Shown: in pieces, positions 53,254 through 62,701 of the stretch
How positions within the stretch are numbered: the first letter of the stretch is position 1
How the letters are laid out: each line of letters begins with the position of its first letter
Assembly: GCA_013289795.1 (NCBI GenBank)
Contig: JABCZH010000008.1
Location: forward strand, 215,520 to 279,519
Length of the DNA stretch: 64,000 bases
Source: Acidobacteriota bacterium
GTDB lineage: Bacteria > Acidobacteriota > Terriglobia > Terriglobales > Acidobacteriaceae
Direction of reading: 5' to 3'
Translations under genes and position numbers: made by a program
The notes under the pieces: model-generated
The model's input: only the letters and a program-made list of their open reading frames with translations
What the model was told of the DNA's origin: nothing
Databases searched by the model: none

Positions 53254-56200
53254 TTGAAAAATCTCAAACTGTCTCTTCTTGTGGGCGCTTATGCCGTGCT
53301 GTCCCTGGCCTCCGCTGCCGCCCAAACCGTGTCTCCAGATCTTTTCAGCTCCCTGAAATGGCGATTAATCGGCCCATTTCGCGGGGGACGCGCCGTGGCC
53401 GTTGCCGGTATCCCGGGCAACGCCACCACGTTCTACTTCGGCTCGGTGGGTGGCGGCATCTGGCAAACCACTGACGCCGGCGTCGTTTGGAAGCCAATAT
53501 TCGACAGCCAGCACGTAGCTTCGATCGGGGCGCTGGCCGTGGCCCCCTCCGACCCGCAAGTCATCTATGCGGGCACCGGCGAATCCGATATCCGCTCGAA
53601 CCTGTCCTCTGGCGATGGCGTTTACAAATCCACCGACGGCGGCCAAACCTGGAGCAACATCGGGCTGCGCGATACCAAGCAGATCAGCAAAGTGATCGTG
53701 GATCCCGGAGACGCGAAGGTTGTCTACGTCGCGGCCCTGGGACACGCTTACACTCCAAATGCCGAGCGCGGAGTCTTCAAGTCCACCGACGGCGGCACGA
53801 GCTGGACAAAAGTTCTGGACCAAGGCCCCGACATCGGAGCTTCCGATCTGGCCATTGCGACCGGGAATCCCAATATTCTTTTTGCCACCATGTGGCACGC
53901 GCGCCGTCCGCCGTGGAGCACCTATCCGCCCATTGACGGCCCCGGTAGCGGACTCTATCGTTCCCGCGATGGCGGCGCAACCTGGATGCGCCTGACCGGA
54001 ACCGGCCTGCCGGATGCAGATTGGGGGCGCACCGCGGTCGGCGTTTCTCCGGACGGCAAACGGGTTTACGCGCTGATTGACGCCAAGAAGGGCGGCCTTT
54101 ATCGTTCGGATGACAGCGGCGACACCTGGACTGTGGCAAATTCCGATCGCCGCATCACCAGCCGGGCCTGGTATTTCGGCAACATTACCGTCGATCCTCA
54201 GAATCCCGATGTTATTTATATGCCCAACGTCGCGCTCTATCGGTCGGAAGATGGAGGCAAAACAATTTCAGTGCTGCGCGGAGCGCCCGGTGGGGATGAC
54301 TATCACCAGATTTGGGTTGATCCCAAAGATTCATCGCGCATGATTCTGGCAACCGACCAGGGAACCACCATCAGCCTCAATTATGGCAAGACCTGGAGCA
54401 CGTGGTACAACCAGCCGACCGCGCAGCTCTACCACGTGATTACCGATAATCGCTTTCCCTATGCGGTCTACGGCAATGAGCAGGACAGCGGCGCGGTGGG
54501 AGTTTGGAGCCGTACCGATCACGGTCAGATCACGCCGCGGGACTGGTTTACCGCCAGTGGCAGCGAGAGCGGCTACATCGCTCCTGACCCCAACGATCCC
54601 AACATTCTCTACGTGACCGAAACTCTGGGCGGAGTGTCTCGCTTCGACTTAAGAACATCGTTCAGCCATAACATTACGCCCTGGCCGGTGCAGAACTGGG
54701 GCAGTGAAATCGTGGATCGCAAATACCGTGACCCCTGGACTCCGGTGCTGCTGTTCTCGCCCTTCGACAAGAAGACGCTGTACTTGGGAACACAGTTCGT
54801 GATGAAGACGCTCGACGGCGGCTTGCACTGGGAGACGATCAGCCCCGATCTCACCGGGTCAACCCGGCGCGAGGGAGACAAAAAGCCCGACGGACCGCCA
54901 ACGGTCGAGAACTCTAAGGAACGTGGATACGGCGTGGTGTACACGATTGCCCCCTCGGGATTGAATGGCGACTTGATCTGGGCGGGAACCGACACCGGAC
55001 TCATCCATCTAACGCGTGACGGCGGAAAGACGTGGCAGAACGTAACCCCGAAAGGCCTGACCGACTGGAGCAAGATTTCTTTGATCGAAGCCTCGTACTT
55101 CGATGCAGCGGAAGCTTACGCGGCTGTGGACCGTCACCGGCTCGACGATCGGCAGCCGTATCTTTATCGCACCCGCGACTATGGTGCGACCTGGCAGGCG
55201 ATCACGAACGGAATCAGCGAACCTTCATTCCTGAGAGCCGTACGAGAAGACCCGCAAGTGCGCGGACTGCTCTATGCCGCGACCGAGTTTGGCGTTTATA
55301 TTTCCTTCGACGACGGCGATCACTGGCAATCGTTGCAACTGAATCTTCCCGTGACCGCAGTGCATGACTTGACCATCCACGGGGACGATTTAGTGATTGC
55401 CACCCACGGGCGGTCGTTCTGGATTCTCGACGACATCACTCCGCTTCGGCAGACGAGTACCGCGATGCAAGCCCGCGGGTCGTGGCTTTACCGGCCAGCC
55501 ACCGCTGTGCGCGTGGATAACGATATGTTTGCTGGCTCGCCCTTGCCGCTGGAGGAACCCACGGCGGAGAATCCACCGAACGGCGCGGTCATCGACTATT
55601 ACCTCAAGAATGCGGCGAGCCAGGTCAAGCTGGAAATCCTTGACGGCAAGCAAACTCTGGTGCGGAGTTTTGTGGCAAGGAATAAAGACGTGAAACATCC
55701 TCCCATGGCGATTGCGGATCGCTGGTTTCCCAAGCCAGAGGCACTGGAAAAGAGTCCCGGCATGCATCGTTTTGTTTGGAATCTGGCGTGGGGCAACTCA
55801 GGGATCGAGAGTGCCGGGCCACAGGATGAAGATGAAGATGATTTCTTTGCTCCGCGCGGCCCGCGGGTGGTCCCCGGAACCTATGAAGTGCGACTGACGG
55901 TGGATGGTAAGAGCTGGACGCAGCCGCTCACAGTTGCAATGGATCCGAGATCCGTGGCCACACCGGCTGAACTGGAGAAGCAATTCGAGTTAGGCCGGCA
56001 GATATTTGCGGGGACGATCCGGAGCCGTAAGGCGCTGGCCGAAATGCAGTCGGTGCAGACGCAATTGAGTGGCTTGAAACTGGACGCAGCGCCTGCCGAG
56101 ATCAAAGCCGCAGTGAAGCAGGTCCAAGCCGAGATCACCAAGATTATTGATGGCGGCGCAGAGCCAGGTGGATCAATCGGGCTCAAAGAAGCGAACAGCG

Positions 56201-56430
56201 GACTCTCCGCCGCGCTCAGAGTGGTTGAAAGCGGAGATCGCGCCGTACCCTCCCAGGCAATTGTGGTCTATGAGCAGTCGGACCAGGCGATGAAGGCCAG
56301 GATGGCCGAGTGGACGCAGTTGAAGGCTGGCCGCCTGGCGCAGCTCAACGATCAATTGAAACAAGCGAAGCTCACACCCATAGCGATCGCGGAGATCGAG
56401 CGCGAGGTCGAGTACCTCATCTCACGCTGA
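53254..56430 (+). CDS. Secreted BNR/Asp-box beta-propeller protein (sortilin/VPS10-like)
   Basis: A 1058-residue exported protein that starts with TTG, GAGGA seven bases upstream. A signal peptide (SLLVGAYAVLSLASAAA) leads to about nine Asp-box motifs S-x-D-x-G-x-x-W, such as YKSTDGGQTW, FKSTDGGTSW, YRSDDSGDTW and HLTRDGGKTW. They build a beta-propeller like sialidases, xyloglucanases or VPS10 receptors. The last 250 residues (from about LRQTSTAMQ) are a beta-sandwich, then a helical tail. No catalytic residues are evident, so a glycosidase label would be a guess. The gene at 57798-61004 on the other strand is its close paralog. Confidence 0.85.
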   Translation: MKNLKLSLLVGAYAVLSLASAAAQTVSPDLFSSLKWRLIGPFRGGRAVAVAGIPGNATTFYFGSVGGGIWQTTDAGVVWKPIFDSQHVASIGALAVAPSDPQVIYAGTGESDIRSNLSSGDGVYKSTDGGQTWSNIGLRDTKQISKVIVDPGDAKVVYVAALGHAYTPNAERGVFKSTDGGTSWTKVLDQGPDIGASDLAIATGNPNILFATMWHARRPPWSTYPPIDGPGSGLYRSRDGGATWMRLTGTGLPDADWGRTAVGVSPDGKRVYALIDAKKGGLYRSDDSGDTWTVANSDRRITSRAWYFGNITVDPQNPDVIYMPNVALYRSEDGGKTISVLRGAPGGDDYHQIWVDPKDSSRMILATDQGTTISLNYGKTWSTWYNQPTAQLYHVITDNRFPYAVYGNEQDSGAVGVWSRTDHGQITPRDWFTASGSESGYIAPDPNDPNILYVTETLGGVSRFDLRTSFSHNITPWPVQNWGSEIVDRKYRDPWTPVLLFSPFDKKTLYLGTQFVMKTLDGGLHWETISPDLTGSTRREGDKKPDGPPTVENSKERGYGVVYTIAPSGLNGDLIWAGTDTGLIHLTRDGGKTWQNVTPKGLTDWSKISLIEASYFDAAEAYAAVDRHRLDDRQPYLYRTRDYGATWQAITNGISEPSFLRAVREDPQVRGLLYAATEFGVYISFDDGDHWQSLQLNLPVTAVHDLTIHGDDLVIATHGRSFWILDDITPLRQTSTAMQARGSWLYRPATAVRVDNDMFAGSPLPLEEPTAENPPNGAVIDYYLKNAASQVKLEILDGKQTLVRSFVARNKDVKHPPMAIADRWFPKPEALEKSPGMHRFVWNLAWGNSGIESAGPQDEDEDDFFAPRGPRVVPGTYEVRLTVDGKSWTQPLTVAMDPRSVATPAELEKQFELGRQIFAGTIRSRKALAEMQSVQTQLSGLKLDAAPAEIKAAVKQVQAEITKIIDGGAEPGGSIGLKEANSGLSAALRVVESGDRAVPSQAIVVYEQSDQAMKARMAEWTQLKAGRLAQLNDQLKQAKLTPIAIAEIEREVEYLISR

Positions 56431-56457
56431 AAGCTCTTTGCAGGCGATGCCACCGTT

Positions 56458-57753
56458 TCAACTGACCCAGTCCAGCACTTTGTAGTACGCCCCGGCGAAA
56501 GGCAGAAACCATGGCCAGCCGTTGTAAAGGCCGAGCGGCGCGCCGGGGAAGGGAATGTCTTCGTACGGATTGTCGCTCCGTCCGCCGCTGATCTGCTCGG
56601 CGATCTTCGCCCCAAGATAAGTTGCCATCGCCACCCCGTGCCCCGCGTATCCGAGGGCATAGTAAATTCCATCCATTTGTCCGGCGTGAGGCATGGTGTC
56701 GAAGCAGAAATCGAGCGTACCTCCCCAGGCATACTCCAGTTTGGTGTCACGCAACTGAGAGTGAACCGCGATCATGCCTCGGCGCAGCAACTCGGCGCTG
56801 CGGCGAATCGTATTGGCCGTCTCGGGGAAAAAAGCAGCGCGGCCGCCAAACAGCATGCGATTGTCAGGAGTGAGGCGATAGTAATAAAGGTAGTGCTTGG
56901 AATCAAAGATCATGCGGTTGCGCGGGCTCAGTTCCCGTGCCAGCGCGTCGGACAGGGGTTCAGTCGCGATGATGAACGAGCCGATGGGAATAATTCTCTT
57001 CCGCAGCCCAGGCGTGGCGGAAGATGTGTAACCGCTGGTAGCGATGAAAACATCTTTGGCAAAGACGCGTCCACGCGAAGTATCGAGATGGAAGCCGGGA
57101 CGGCCATTGTCGGATGTGCGAGTGATTTGTTTCACACCAGCATTCTCAAAGACACTGGCTCCAGCCGCGATCGCAGCGCGGCCCAACCCGGCAACGTAGC
57201 GGGCTGGATTCAGTCCCGCGCTAAGATCATCAACGATGCCACCAAAGTAAATGTCGGAACCAATCTCCGAGCGCAACTCCTTCTGAGGGACAATGCGAAG
57301 CCGATGATTGAATTCGCGGCCGATCAGTTCCACCGAACGTGCATAAGCGTCGAAGTGCGACTGCTTGCAAGCCACTTCAAGATGGCCCGAGCGCGAGAAG
57401 TTGCACTCGATCTGTTCCTCGCGAACAATCTGTTCCACGAAGGCTATAGAAGCGAGAGACGCAGCGTACATTCGCTTGGCGGCTTCCATGCCGTAGCGCG
57501 CGGCCAGGGTTTCGACATCGAGCTTCATGCCAGTCAGCACCATGCCGCCGTTGCGCGAACTCGCGCCCCATCCGATGGTGTTGGCCTCAAGCACGGCAAC
57601 CTTCGCACCGCGTTTAGCCAGAGTACGTGCCGCCGAGAGGCCGGTAAAACCAGCGCCGACAATGGCAACATCAACGTTAGACGGTAAATCGCCGGTGCTA
57701 GCGACCGGCAGGGTCACAGTGTCCAGCCAATAGTTCGATTGCTTGAAGGTCAT
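56458..57753 (-). CDS. FAD-dependent amino-acid/amine oxidoreductase (DAO family)
   Basis: A 431-residue flavoenzyme with the FAD motif DVAIVGAGFTGLSAARTLAKRGAKVAVLEA near residues 28-56 and GWGASSRNGGM just after it, typical of the DAO/glycine oxidase group. The pattern of the C-terminal half (YAWGGTLDFCFDTMPHAGQMDGIYYALGYAGHGVAMATYLGAKIAEQISG) resembles gamma-glutamylputrescine oxidase PuuB. It would deaminate a primary amine or amino acid with release of H2O2. It is downstream of the paralogous BNR gene on the minus strand with a gap of about 44 bases, so cotranscribed. GAGGG lies about nine bases before the ATG. Confidence 0.85.
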   Translation of the reverse strand: MTFKQSNYWLDTVTLPVASTGDLPSNVDVAIVGAGFTGLSAARTLAKRGAKVAVLEANTIGWGASSRNGGMVLTGMKLDVETLAARYGMEAAKRMYAASLASIAFVEQIVREEQIECNFSRSGHLEVACKQSHFDAYARSVELIGREFNHRLRIVPQKELRSEIGSDIYFGGIVDDLSAGLNPARYVAGLGRAAIAAGASVFENAGVKQITRTSDNGRPGFHLDTSRGRVFAKDVFIATSGYTSSATPGLRKRIIPIGSFIIATEPLSDALARELSPRNRMIFDSKHYLYYYRLTPDNRMLFGGRAAFFPETANTIRRSAELLRRGMIAVHSQLRDTKLEYAWGGTLDFCFDTMPHAGQMDGIYYALGYAGHGVAMATYLGAKIAEQISGGRSDNPYEDIPFPGAPLGLYNGWPWFLPFAGAYYKVLDWVS

Positions 57754-57797
57754 GATGGGAACCCTCGGTGTGGTTTGTTCCCCGACTTGGGCGCTAG

Positions 57798-60700
57798 CTA
57801 CTCTTCGTCTCCTTCGCCGCCTCCCGCATCGCCGTGCACTTCCACCTTCAACTCCGGCAACTGAGCGTCACGGAGCTGCGCGTTGAGCGCCGCTAGGTCG
57901 GAAGCTTTCAGCTTCTCCCACTGCTCCAACACAACGGCCGCATCGTGCTCGACGCCTGCTGCCGCTGCCGCCTGCGCCGTGGTAGGAGCCGCATCCGCAC
58001 TGTCGACTTCACCATAAAGCGTGTCCGCGGCGCCATTGACCCGGCTGAGCGTCGGCACCTGCGAACCAGGCACGGGTTTCTCGGGACCATCCAGGACGAC
58101 CTTGAGTTTGTCAGCGAAAGTCTGAATTGAATCCTTAGTCGAACCACTTGCTTGCGGGAGTATGGCTTTGATTTGGTCGCGAATCGATCGCGCCTCCACC
58201 CCAGCCTTGGTGCTATCAGTCAGCAGCGAAGCCAGGCGCATCTGCATGTCGAACTGCTGTTGCAACCCTGCAAGCGGCGTCTTGACGCGCGGGTCCATTT
58301 TCACAGTCAGTGGTTCGGTGTAACTGTGTCCGCCAACCGTGAGCCGCACGGTGTAGGTCCCGGGCACCGCGAGTGGCCCTTGCGGCGCTCGCGGCGTGTC
58401 ATGAGGAACCGCTGAAATCGGGTAAACGTAGTGAGTGGCAAGCGGCGTGGGATATCGCAGGTCCCATACCCAGCGATGCATACCGGCATCGGTCGATAGT
58501 GCCTTGTGCCCGCGAATCCAGTACAGCGGAATTATTTGCTGCCTGAGTTCGGCCTCGGTCTGCTCAGGTTGGTCAGTGCTCGAATAACGCCGAACCAGCA
58601 TGCCCTTGCCATCCAACACTTCGATGGTGAGCAAACCTGACGCAGGTTTCGTCAGATAATAATCGATAATCGCCCCATCCGGCGGATTCTCGCCCAAAGG
58701 CTCATCCGGCGGGATCGGCGTATCCGGATTGGTGCTCCGCCGCACGCGATAAGCCGAAGCGGGTTTGAACAGAACATCGGACTTGGCGGTAGCATCCGTA
58801 ATCTGTCGCAGCGGCGTAATGTCATCCAGGATCCAGAAAGACCTTCCATGAGTAGCCACGATCAAGTCGCCCTCGTGGATCCAAAGATCGCGCATCGAAG
58901 TGTGCGGCAAATTCAGCTGCAACGACTGCCAGTGGCCGCCGTCATCGAACGAAACCCAAACCGAGGTTTCGGTTCCGGCAAACAGCAGGCCTTTGCGCAC
59001 CGGATCTTCGCGGACGGTATCGACCGGCGCATCAGGCAATCCGCGGGTGATCAACTGCCAGCTCTTGCCGCCATCCCGCGTGCGGTAAATATAAGCATGA
59101 AGATCGTCAATGCGAAACCGGCTGACCGAAGCGTACGCCGTGTTGTCGTCAAAGTGTGACGCCTCGATCTGGGTGACTTTGCACCAGGGCGTCAATTCCG
59201 GCGGCGTGATGTTCGTCCAATTCTTACCGCCGTCGCGAGTGATCCAGATCAGGCCGTCATCCGTGCCGGCCCACAGAGTGTTCACACTGTGGAACGACGG
59301 AGCCAGCGCATAAATCACGCCACGCTGCTTGGCTGCATCCGGGTTTTTCGCCAGCAACGGCCCAACACTCGGAGGAGCGCCCGGCTCCGGCCGGGTAAGA
59401 TCCGGGCTGATGGCCTGCCATGAATCCCCCCCGTCAACAGTTTTGAAGAGCACATTGCTGGCGTAATAAAGAGTGTGCGGATCGATCGGAGAAAACATCG
59501 TAGGCTCGGTGCGGTCCGCCCGGTACGCCCCGCGAATCGGAATCGGCGTAACGTTTTGCACTTGCCCCGTGGACCAGTGAAACTTCGAGACTTCGTTGCG
59601 GCCCCCGCCATAAATAATGTCGGCGTCGAGCGGATCGGGCGCCGCATAGCCGTACTCGATCACGCCCACCGGACGCCAATCGCGAAACGTGATTTCGCCG
59701 TCATTCCCGCGGCTCGAAATGCAAACCGAACCGCTTTCCTGCTGCCCAGCACAAACACGGTAAGGAAAAGTATTCGTCGTCGCCACGTGATAGAGCTGCG
59801 CCGTCGGCTGGTTATACCACGAGCCCCAACTCTCACCGCCATTCACCGTAACAATCGCGCCCTGATCGCTCACCAGGAGAATTGTTTTCGGATCGTCGGG
59901 GCTGATCCACAGGTTCTGATAATCATCTCCGCCCGGCGCGCCACGAATGCTGGTCCAACTCTTGCCCCCATCGGTCGAGCGCACGGTCACGATCCCGGTG
60001 CTGTAAACCACGTCAGGATTCTTGGGATCGACACGCGCAATGGGAAGATCTCCGCCGCCAATTCTCATCGACGGCCGAGGATCAGTCGTAGCCGGAGCCC
60101 ATGTTTCGCCGGCATCGTCCGAGCGGTACAACCCCAGCCCCGCGCCCGACCCATAGTCTCCCCGCCGAGTGGTGCCCAGCGTAATGTAGACCCTGCTCGG
60201 CAGGCTGGGCGAGATGGCCACGTTCGCCTGCACCATGTCCGTCGGCAGTCCGTTGGTCAGTTGCTTCCACGTGTCACCACCATCCGTTGACTTGTACAAG
60301 CCGCCGCCAGTGCCACTGAAAAGATTGCCATCCTCCCATGGGCCCTCCCGAACTTCCCACAAACCCGCGTACAGCACGTTGGGATTCGACGGGTCCATCG
60401 CAATGTCCGAGCCGCCAGTATTCTCATCCTTATAGAGAACTTTCAGCCACGTCACCCCGCCGTCGGTGGAGCGGAAAATACCGCGCTCCGCGCTCGGGCC
60501 GTACGGATGCCCCAGCAACGCCGCGAACAGCCGATTGGGATTGTGCGGATCAACCGCCAGTGCCGGAATCTGTTGCGCATTCTCCAGCGCCAGGTGAGTC
60601 CATGTCTTTCCCGCGTCGGTGGATTTGTAAATCCCGTTGCCAACCGAAAGATCTGGCCGATGCAGACCCTCCCCGCTGCCAACATAAATAATGTTGGGAT

Positions 60701-61004
60701 CGGAAGGCGCCACCGCGATCGCGCCGATCGACTGCGTCGGCTGCGAATCAAAAATGGGGTTCCACGTGCGCCCGTAGTCATTGGACTTCCAAACGCCCCC
60801 GTTGACCTGGCCAATATAAAAAACGCCGGGCTGGCCAGGCACTCCGGCCGCGGCTCGCGTGCGCCCGCCGCGGAAAGGCCCAATCATGCGCCAGTGCAAG
60901 TCCTGGTAAGTACTCTCCGGGTAGGACTGCGCGTGCCCGATGGTTGCGATGAAAAGAAGAAAGTTGCAGATAAAGAGTGCGATGACAAGACGAGACCGGA
61001 TCAA
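57798..61004 (-). CDS. Secreted BNR/Asp-box beta-propeller protein, paralog of 53254-56430
   Basis: A 1068-residue exported protein that starts with TTG at 61004, directly after a strong GAGGGGGAC site. Signal peptide: LVIALFICNFLLFIATIGHAQ. About eleven Asp-box motifs follow (WKSNDYGRTW, YKSTDAGKTW, FRSTDGGVTW, YKSTDGGDTW, YRSDDAGETW, VRSTDGGKSW, FKTVDGGDSW, WITRDGGKNW, YRTRDGGKSW and others). Shared stretches with the first copy include WRMIGPFRGGRT, RGAPGGDDY and ATHGRSFWILDDITPLRQ. The C-terminal 250 residues are a beta-sandwich with a helical tail ending in an acidic/Gly-rich DAGGGEGDEE. No enzymatic signature is evident. Confidence 0.87.
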   Translation of the reverse strand: MIRSRLVIALFICNFLLFIATIGHAQSYPESTYQDLHWRMIGPFRGGRTRAAAGVPGQPGVFYIGQVNGGVWKSNDYGRTWNPIFDSQPTQSIGAIAVAPSDPNIIYVGSGEGLHRPDLSVGNGIYKSTDAGKTWTHLALENAQQIPALAVDPHNPNRLFAALLGHPYGPSAERGIFRSTDGGVTWLKVLYKDENTGGSDIAMDPSNPNVLYAGLWEVREGPWEDGNLFSGTGGGLYKSTDGGDTWKQLTNGLPTDMVQANVAISPSLPSRVYITLGTTRRGDYGSGAGLGLYRSDDAGETWAPATTDPRPSMRIGGGDLPIARVDPKNPDVVYSTGIVTVRSTDGGKSWTSIRGAPGGDDYQNLWISPDDPKTILLVSDQGAIVTVNGGESWGSWYNQPTAQLYHVATTNTFPYRVCAGQQESGSVCISSRGNDGEITFRDWRPVGVIEYGYAAPDPLDADIIYGGGRNEVSKFHWSTGQVQNVTPIPIRGAYRADRTEPTMFSPIDPHTLYYASNVLFKTVDGGDSWQAISPDLTRPEPGAPPSVGPLLAKNPDAAKQRGVIYALAPSFHSVNTLWAGTDDGLIWITRDGGKNWTNITPPELTPWCKVTQIEASHFDDNTAYASVSRFRIDDLHAYIYRTRDGGKSWQLITRGLPDAPVDTVREDPVRKGLLFAGTETSVWVSFDDGGHWQSLQLNLPHTSMRDLWIHEGDLIVATHGRSFWILDDITPLRQITDATAKSDVLFKPASAYRVRRSTNPDTPIPPDEPLGENPPDGAIIDYYLTKPASGLLTIEVLDGKGMLVRRYSSTDQPEQTEAELRQQIIPLYWIRGHKALSTDAGMHRWVWDLRYPTPLATHYVYPISAVPHDTPRAPQGPLAVPGTYTVRLTVGGHSYTEPLTVKMDPRVKTPLAGLQQQFDMQMRLASLLTDSTKAGVEARSIRDQIKAILPQASGSTKDSIQTFADKLKVVLDGPEKPVPGSQVPTLSRVNGAADTLYGEVDSADAAPTTAQAAAAAGVEHDAAVVLEQWEKLKASDLAALNAQLRDAQLPELKVEVHGDAGGGEGDEE

Positions 61005-61158
61005 TTGTCCCCCTCAAAGGCTTCGCGCAAAGCATAAATGAAATCAAGGGGAAAGAAAATCACTTGCCACCGTAAGCGCAGCGAAGCATATGGGCGAGCC
61101 CCACGATCTGTCGCGTTCTGTGCGCCACAATGATCGCGCGTTTGACTCGATCCTTAAT

Positions 61159-61181
61159 AAGCCCGCATAACTAGCGGGTTT
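61159..61181. terminator. Small hairpin in the gap 61005-61359
   Basis: AAGCCCGC (61159-61166) pairs with GCGGGTTT (61174-61181), including one G.U, across a 7-base loop. The gap of 355 bases around it holds no credible gene. It lies upstream of the 61004 gene; its direction of action is unclear. Confidence 0.4.
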
Positions 61182-61310
61182 CCAGTACTCGACAGGAGTT
61201 TTGCACAGTGGCACGTCCGGGGAGTGCAACCGCCTACTCGTGCCATTTACGATTTTAGCCGATGGATTTACATTCCTAAGTGAGCAGTTTTCGGGGGAGG
61301 GCTGTTCAGG

Positions 61311-61343
61311 CGCCCTGGATTCGAAAGAGTCCAGGGCGTCTTT
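61311..61343. terminator. Terminator-like hairpin beyond the alcohol dehydrogenase
   Basis: CGCCCTGGA (61311-61319) pairs with TCCAGGGCG (61330-61338), nine perfect pairs around a 10-base loop. TCTTTAATTTT follows on the plus strand. It lies 22 bases after the stop of the minus-strand alcohol dehydrogenase, so it could end that transcript; the T-run sits on the plus side, so it may act in both directions. Confidence 0.6.
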
Positions 61344-61359
61344 AATTTTGAATCAGTTT

Positions 61360-62352
61360 TCACATTGCGATCACCGCTGCCCCATCAATGGCATCGTTCT
61401 TAACCGCCAGCAGCGCCTCATTGGCTTGCTCCAGTGAAAACACCGTCACTTGCGGACGCAACCCGATCTCATCGGCCACCCGAAGAAAATCGCGGGCGTC
61501 GTCGCGGGTCATGTTGGTCACGCTGCGAAGCTGGCGTTCGCCCCAGAGCAGACTGTCATAGGCGAACTGCGGAATGCGGTCGAGGTGAATGGCATTGATG
61601 GCGACCACCCCGCCTTTGCGCAAACTGGCCAGTGCCGTGATCACGACATCGCCGCTGGGAGCAAACGTGATGGCGCGATCGAGAGCGACCGGCGGTTTGT
61701 CGTTCTCACTGCCAACCCATCTTGCCCCCAGCGAAGCCGCCAGCCGACGGTGAGATTCGCCGCGAGTCGAAACGTAGACTTTGCAATCCCATGCCTTGAG
61801 CACAGCAATGGCGAGATGCGCCGACGCGCCGAAGCCGAACAGGCCAACCTTCTCACCCTGCTGAACTCCCGCCACCCGAAGCGCGCGGAATCCGATAATC
61901 CCAGCACATAAGAGTGGCGCGGCGTGCAGGTCGTCGAGAGCCGCAGGCAGGGGAAACACGAAGTCAGCGCGCGCCAGCCCGTACTCAGCGTAGCCGCCGT
62001 TGACGCTGCATCCGGTGAAGGTTGGCGAGTTGCAAAGGTTTTCGAAGTTGTGCCGGCAGTACCAGCATGTTCCGTCAGTGCCGCCAATCCAGGCAACCCC
62101 AACCCGCGTGCCGGCAGGAAGCTCCGCCGTGGCTCCGGCAACCACATCGCCAACAATTTGATGTCCGGGGATCAGCTCTTTCACACGAACTGGCAGTTCA
62201 CCCTCAACGATATGCAGATCAGTCCGGCAAACTCCGCAAGCCCGCACGCGAAGCAAGACTTGCCCCGGCCGGACCTCGGGCTGAGCGACATCGCTGATCC
62301 GTAAAGGGCGCTTGGAGATGTCGCCGGGAGCAGACAACACAGCGGCTTTCAT
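61360..62352 (-). CDS. Zinc-dependent alcohol dehydrogenase (MDR family)
   Basis: A 330-residue medium-chain dehydrogenase oxidising an alcohol or reducing an aldehyde with NAD(P)H. The catalytic zinc region is CGVCRTDLH with PGHQIVG, where the usual GHE is GHQ. The structural zinc lobe reads TDGTCWYCRHNFENLC: the three later cysteines are present but the first is replaced by aspartate. The Rossmann motif is GLFGFGASAHLAI. The substrate is unknown. The GHQ variant and Asp substitution are seen in some bacterial AdhA-like enzymes, so it need not be inactive. Divergent from the ArsR gene. Confidence 0.88.
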   Translation of the reverse strand: MKAAVLSAPGDISKRPLRISDVAQPEVRPGQVLLRVRACGVCRTDLHIVEGELPVRVKELIPGHQIVGDVVAGATAELPAGTRVGVAWIGGTDGTCWYCRHNFENLCNSPTFTGCSVNGGYAEYGLARADFVFPLPAALDDLHAAPLLCAGIIGFRALRVAGVQQGEKVGLFGFGASAHLAIAVLKAWDCKVYVSTRGESHRRLAASLGARWVGSENDKPPVALDRAITFAPSGDVVITALASLRKGGVVAINAIHLDRIPQFAYDSLLWGERQLRSVTNMTRDDARDFLRVADEIGLRPQVTVFSLEQANEALLAVKNDAIDGAAVIAM

Positions 62353-62450
62353 GGCTTTCTCTAGTGTGCCATCTAGTGAGTTCGTCTAACAACTGATTGT
62401 CATCCTGAGGAACCAGATTTTCACGGATCAACACGGATCAGAACCAGCCC

Positions 62451-62475
62451 ACTCAAGCCAAAGGCGGGCTTGAGT
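62451..62475. repeat. Palindromic hairpin, candidate dispersed repeat
   Basis: ACTCAAGCC (62451-62459) pairs with GGCTTGAGT (62467-62475), nine pairs around a 7-base loop, with CCC before and GGCCACCCC after. It lies in the gap 62353-62691, which otherwise holds no gene. The layout resembles the hairpin at 46705, so a dispersed acidobacterial palindrome is possible. Confidence 0.4.
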
Positions 62476-62588
62476 AGGCCACCCCAGTTGCGTTTGTCTA
62501 GCCGGCAATTTCGGGACAGTTGGGTTTGGACCGACTACGGGGGTACGGAGCTGACCCCAGCTATCGCACCTGTTGGAAAACAATATAT

Positions 62589-62610
62589 GGGGACACTTCC
62601 GTCTGTCCCC
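62589..62610. repeat. Hairpin GGGGACA...TGTCCCC
   Basis: GGGGACA (62589-62595) pairs with TGTCCCC (62604-62610), seven pairs around an 8-base loop, followed by GCTTTATT. It may terminate transcription entering from the left or be a dispersed repeat. Confidence 0.4.
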
Positions 62611-62663
62611 GCTTTATTCGTTGGGGATCAGTAAACAGAAATCAGGGACCGCAAAATCCACAC

Positions 62664-62701
62664 TTGACATTGACAGATAATCCACTACCATATGGTTGTG
62701 G
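62664..62701 (+). promoter_or_regulatory. Promoter and 20-base palindromic operator over the arsR start
   Basis: TTGACA occurs twice in tandem (62664-62669 and 62670-62675), followed by GATAAT (62676-62681). A 20-base palindrome with one mismatch at 62682-62701 (centre CCATATGG) covers the ATG at 62692. No ribosome binding site is visible, so a leaderless message repressed by ArsR is an attractive model. Confidence 0.5.

Noticed and set aside
61201..61437. A small plus-strand protein between the BNR and dehydrogenase genes
   Set aside because: It crosses a hairpin and the end of the dehydrogenase gene, with no ribosome binding site or pattern.
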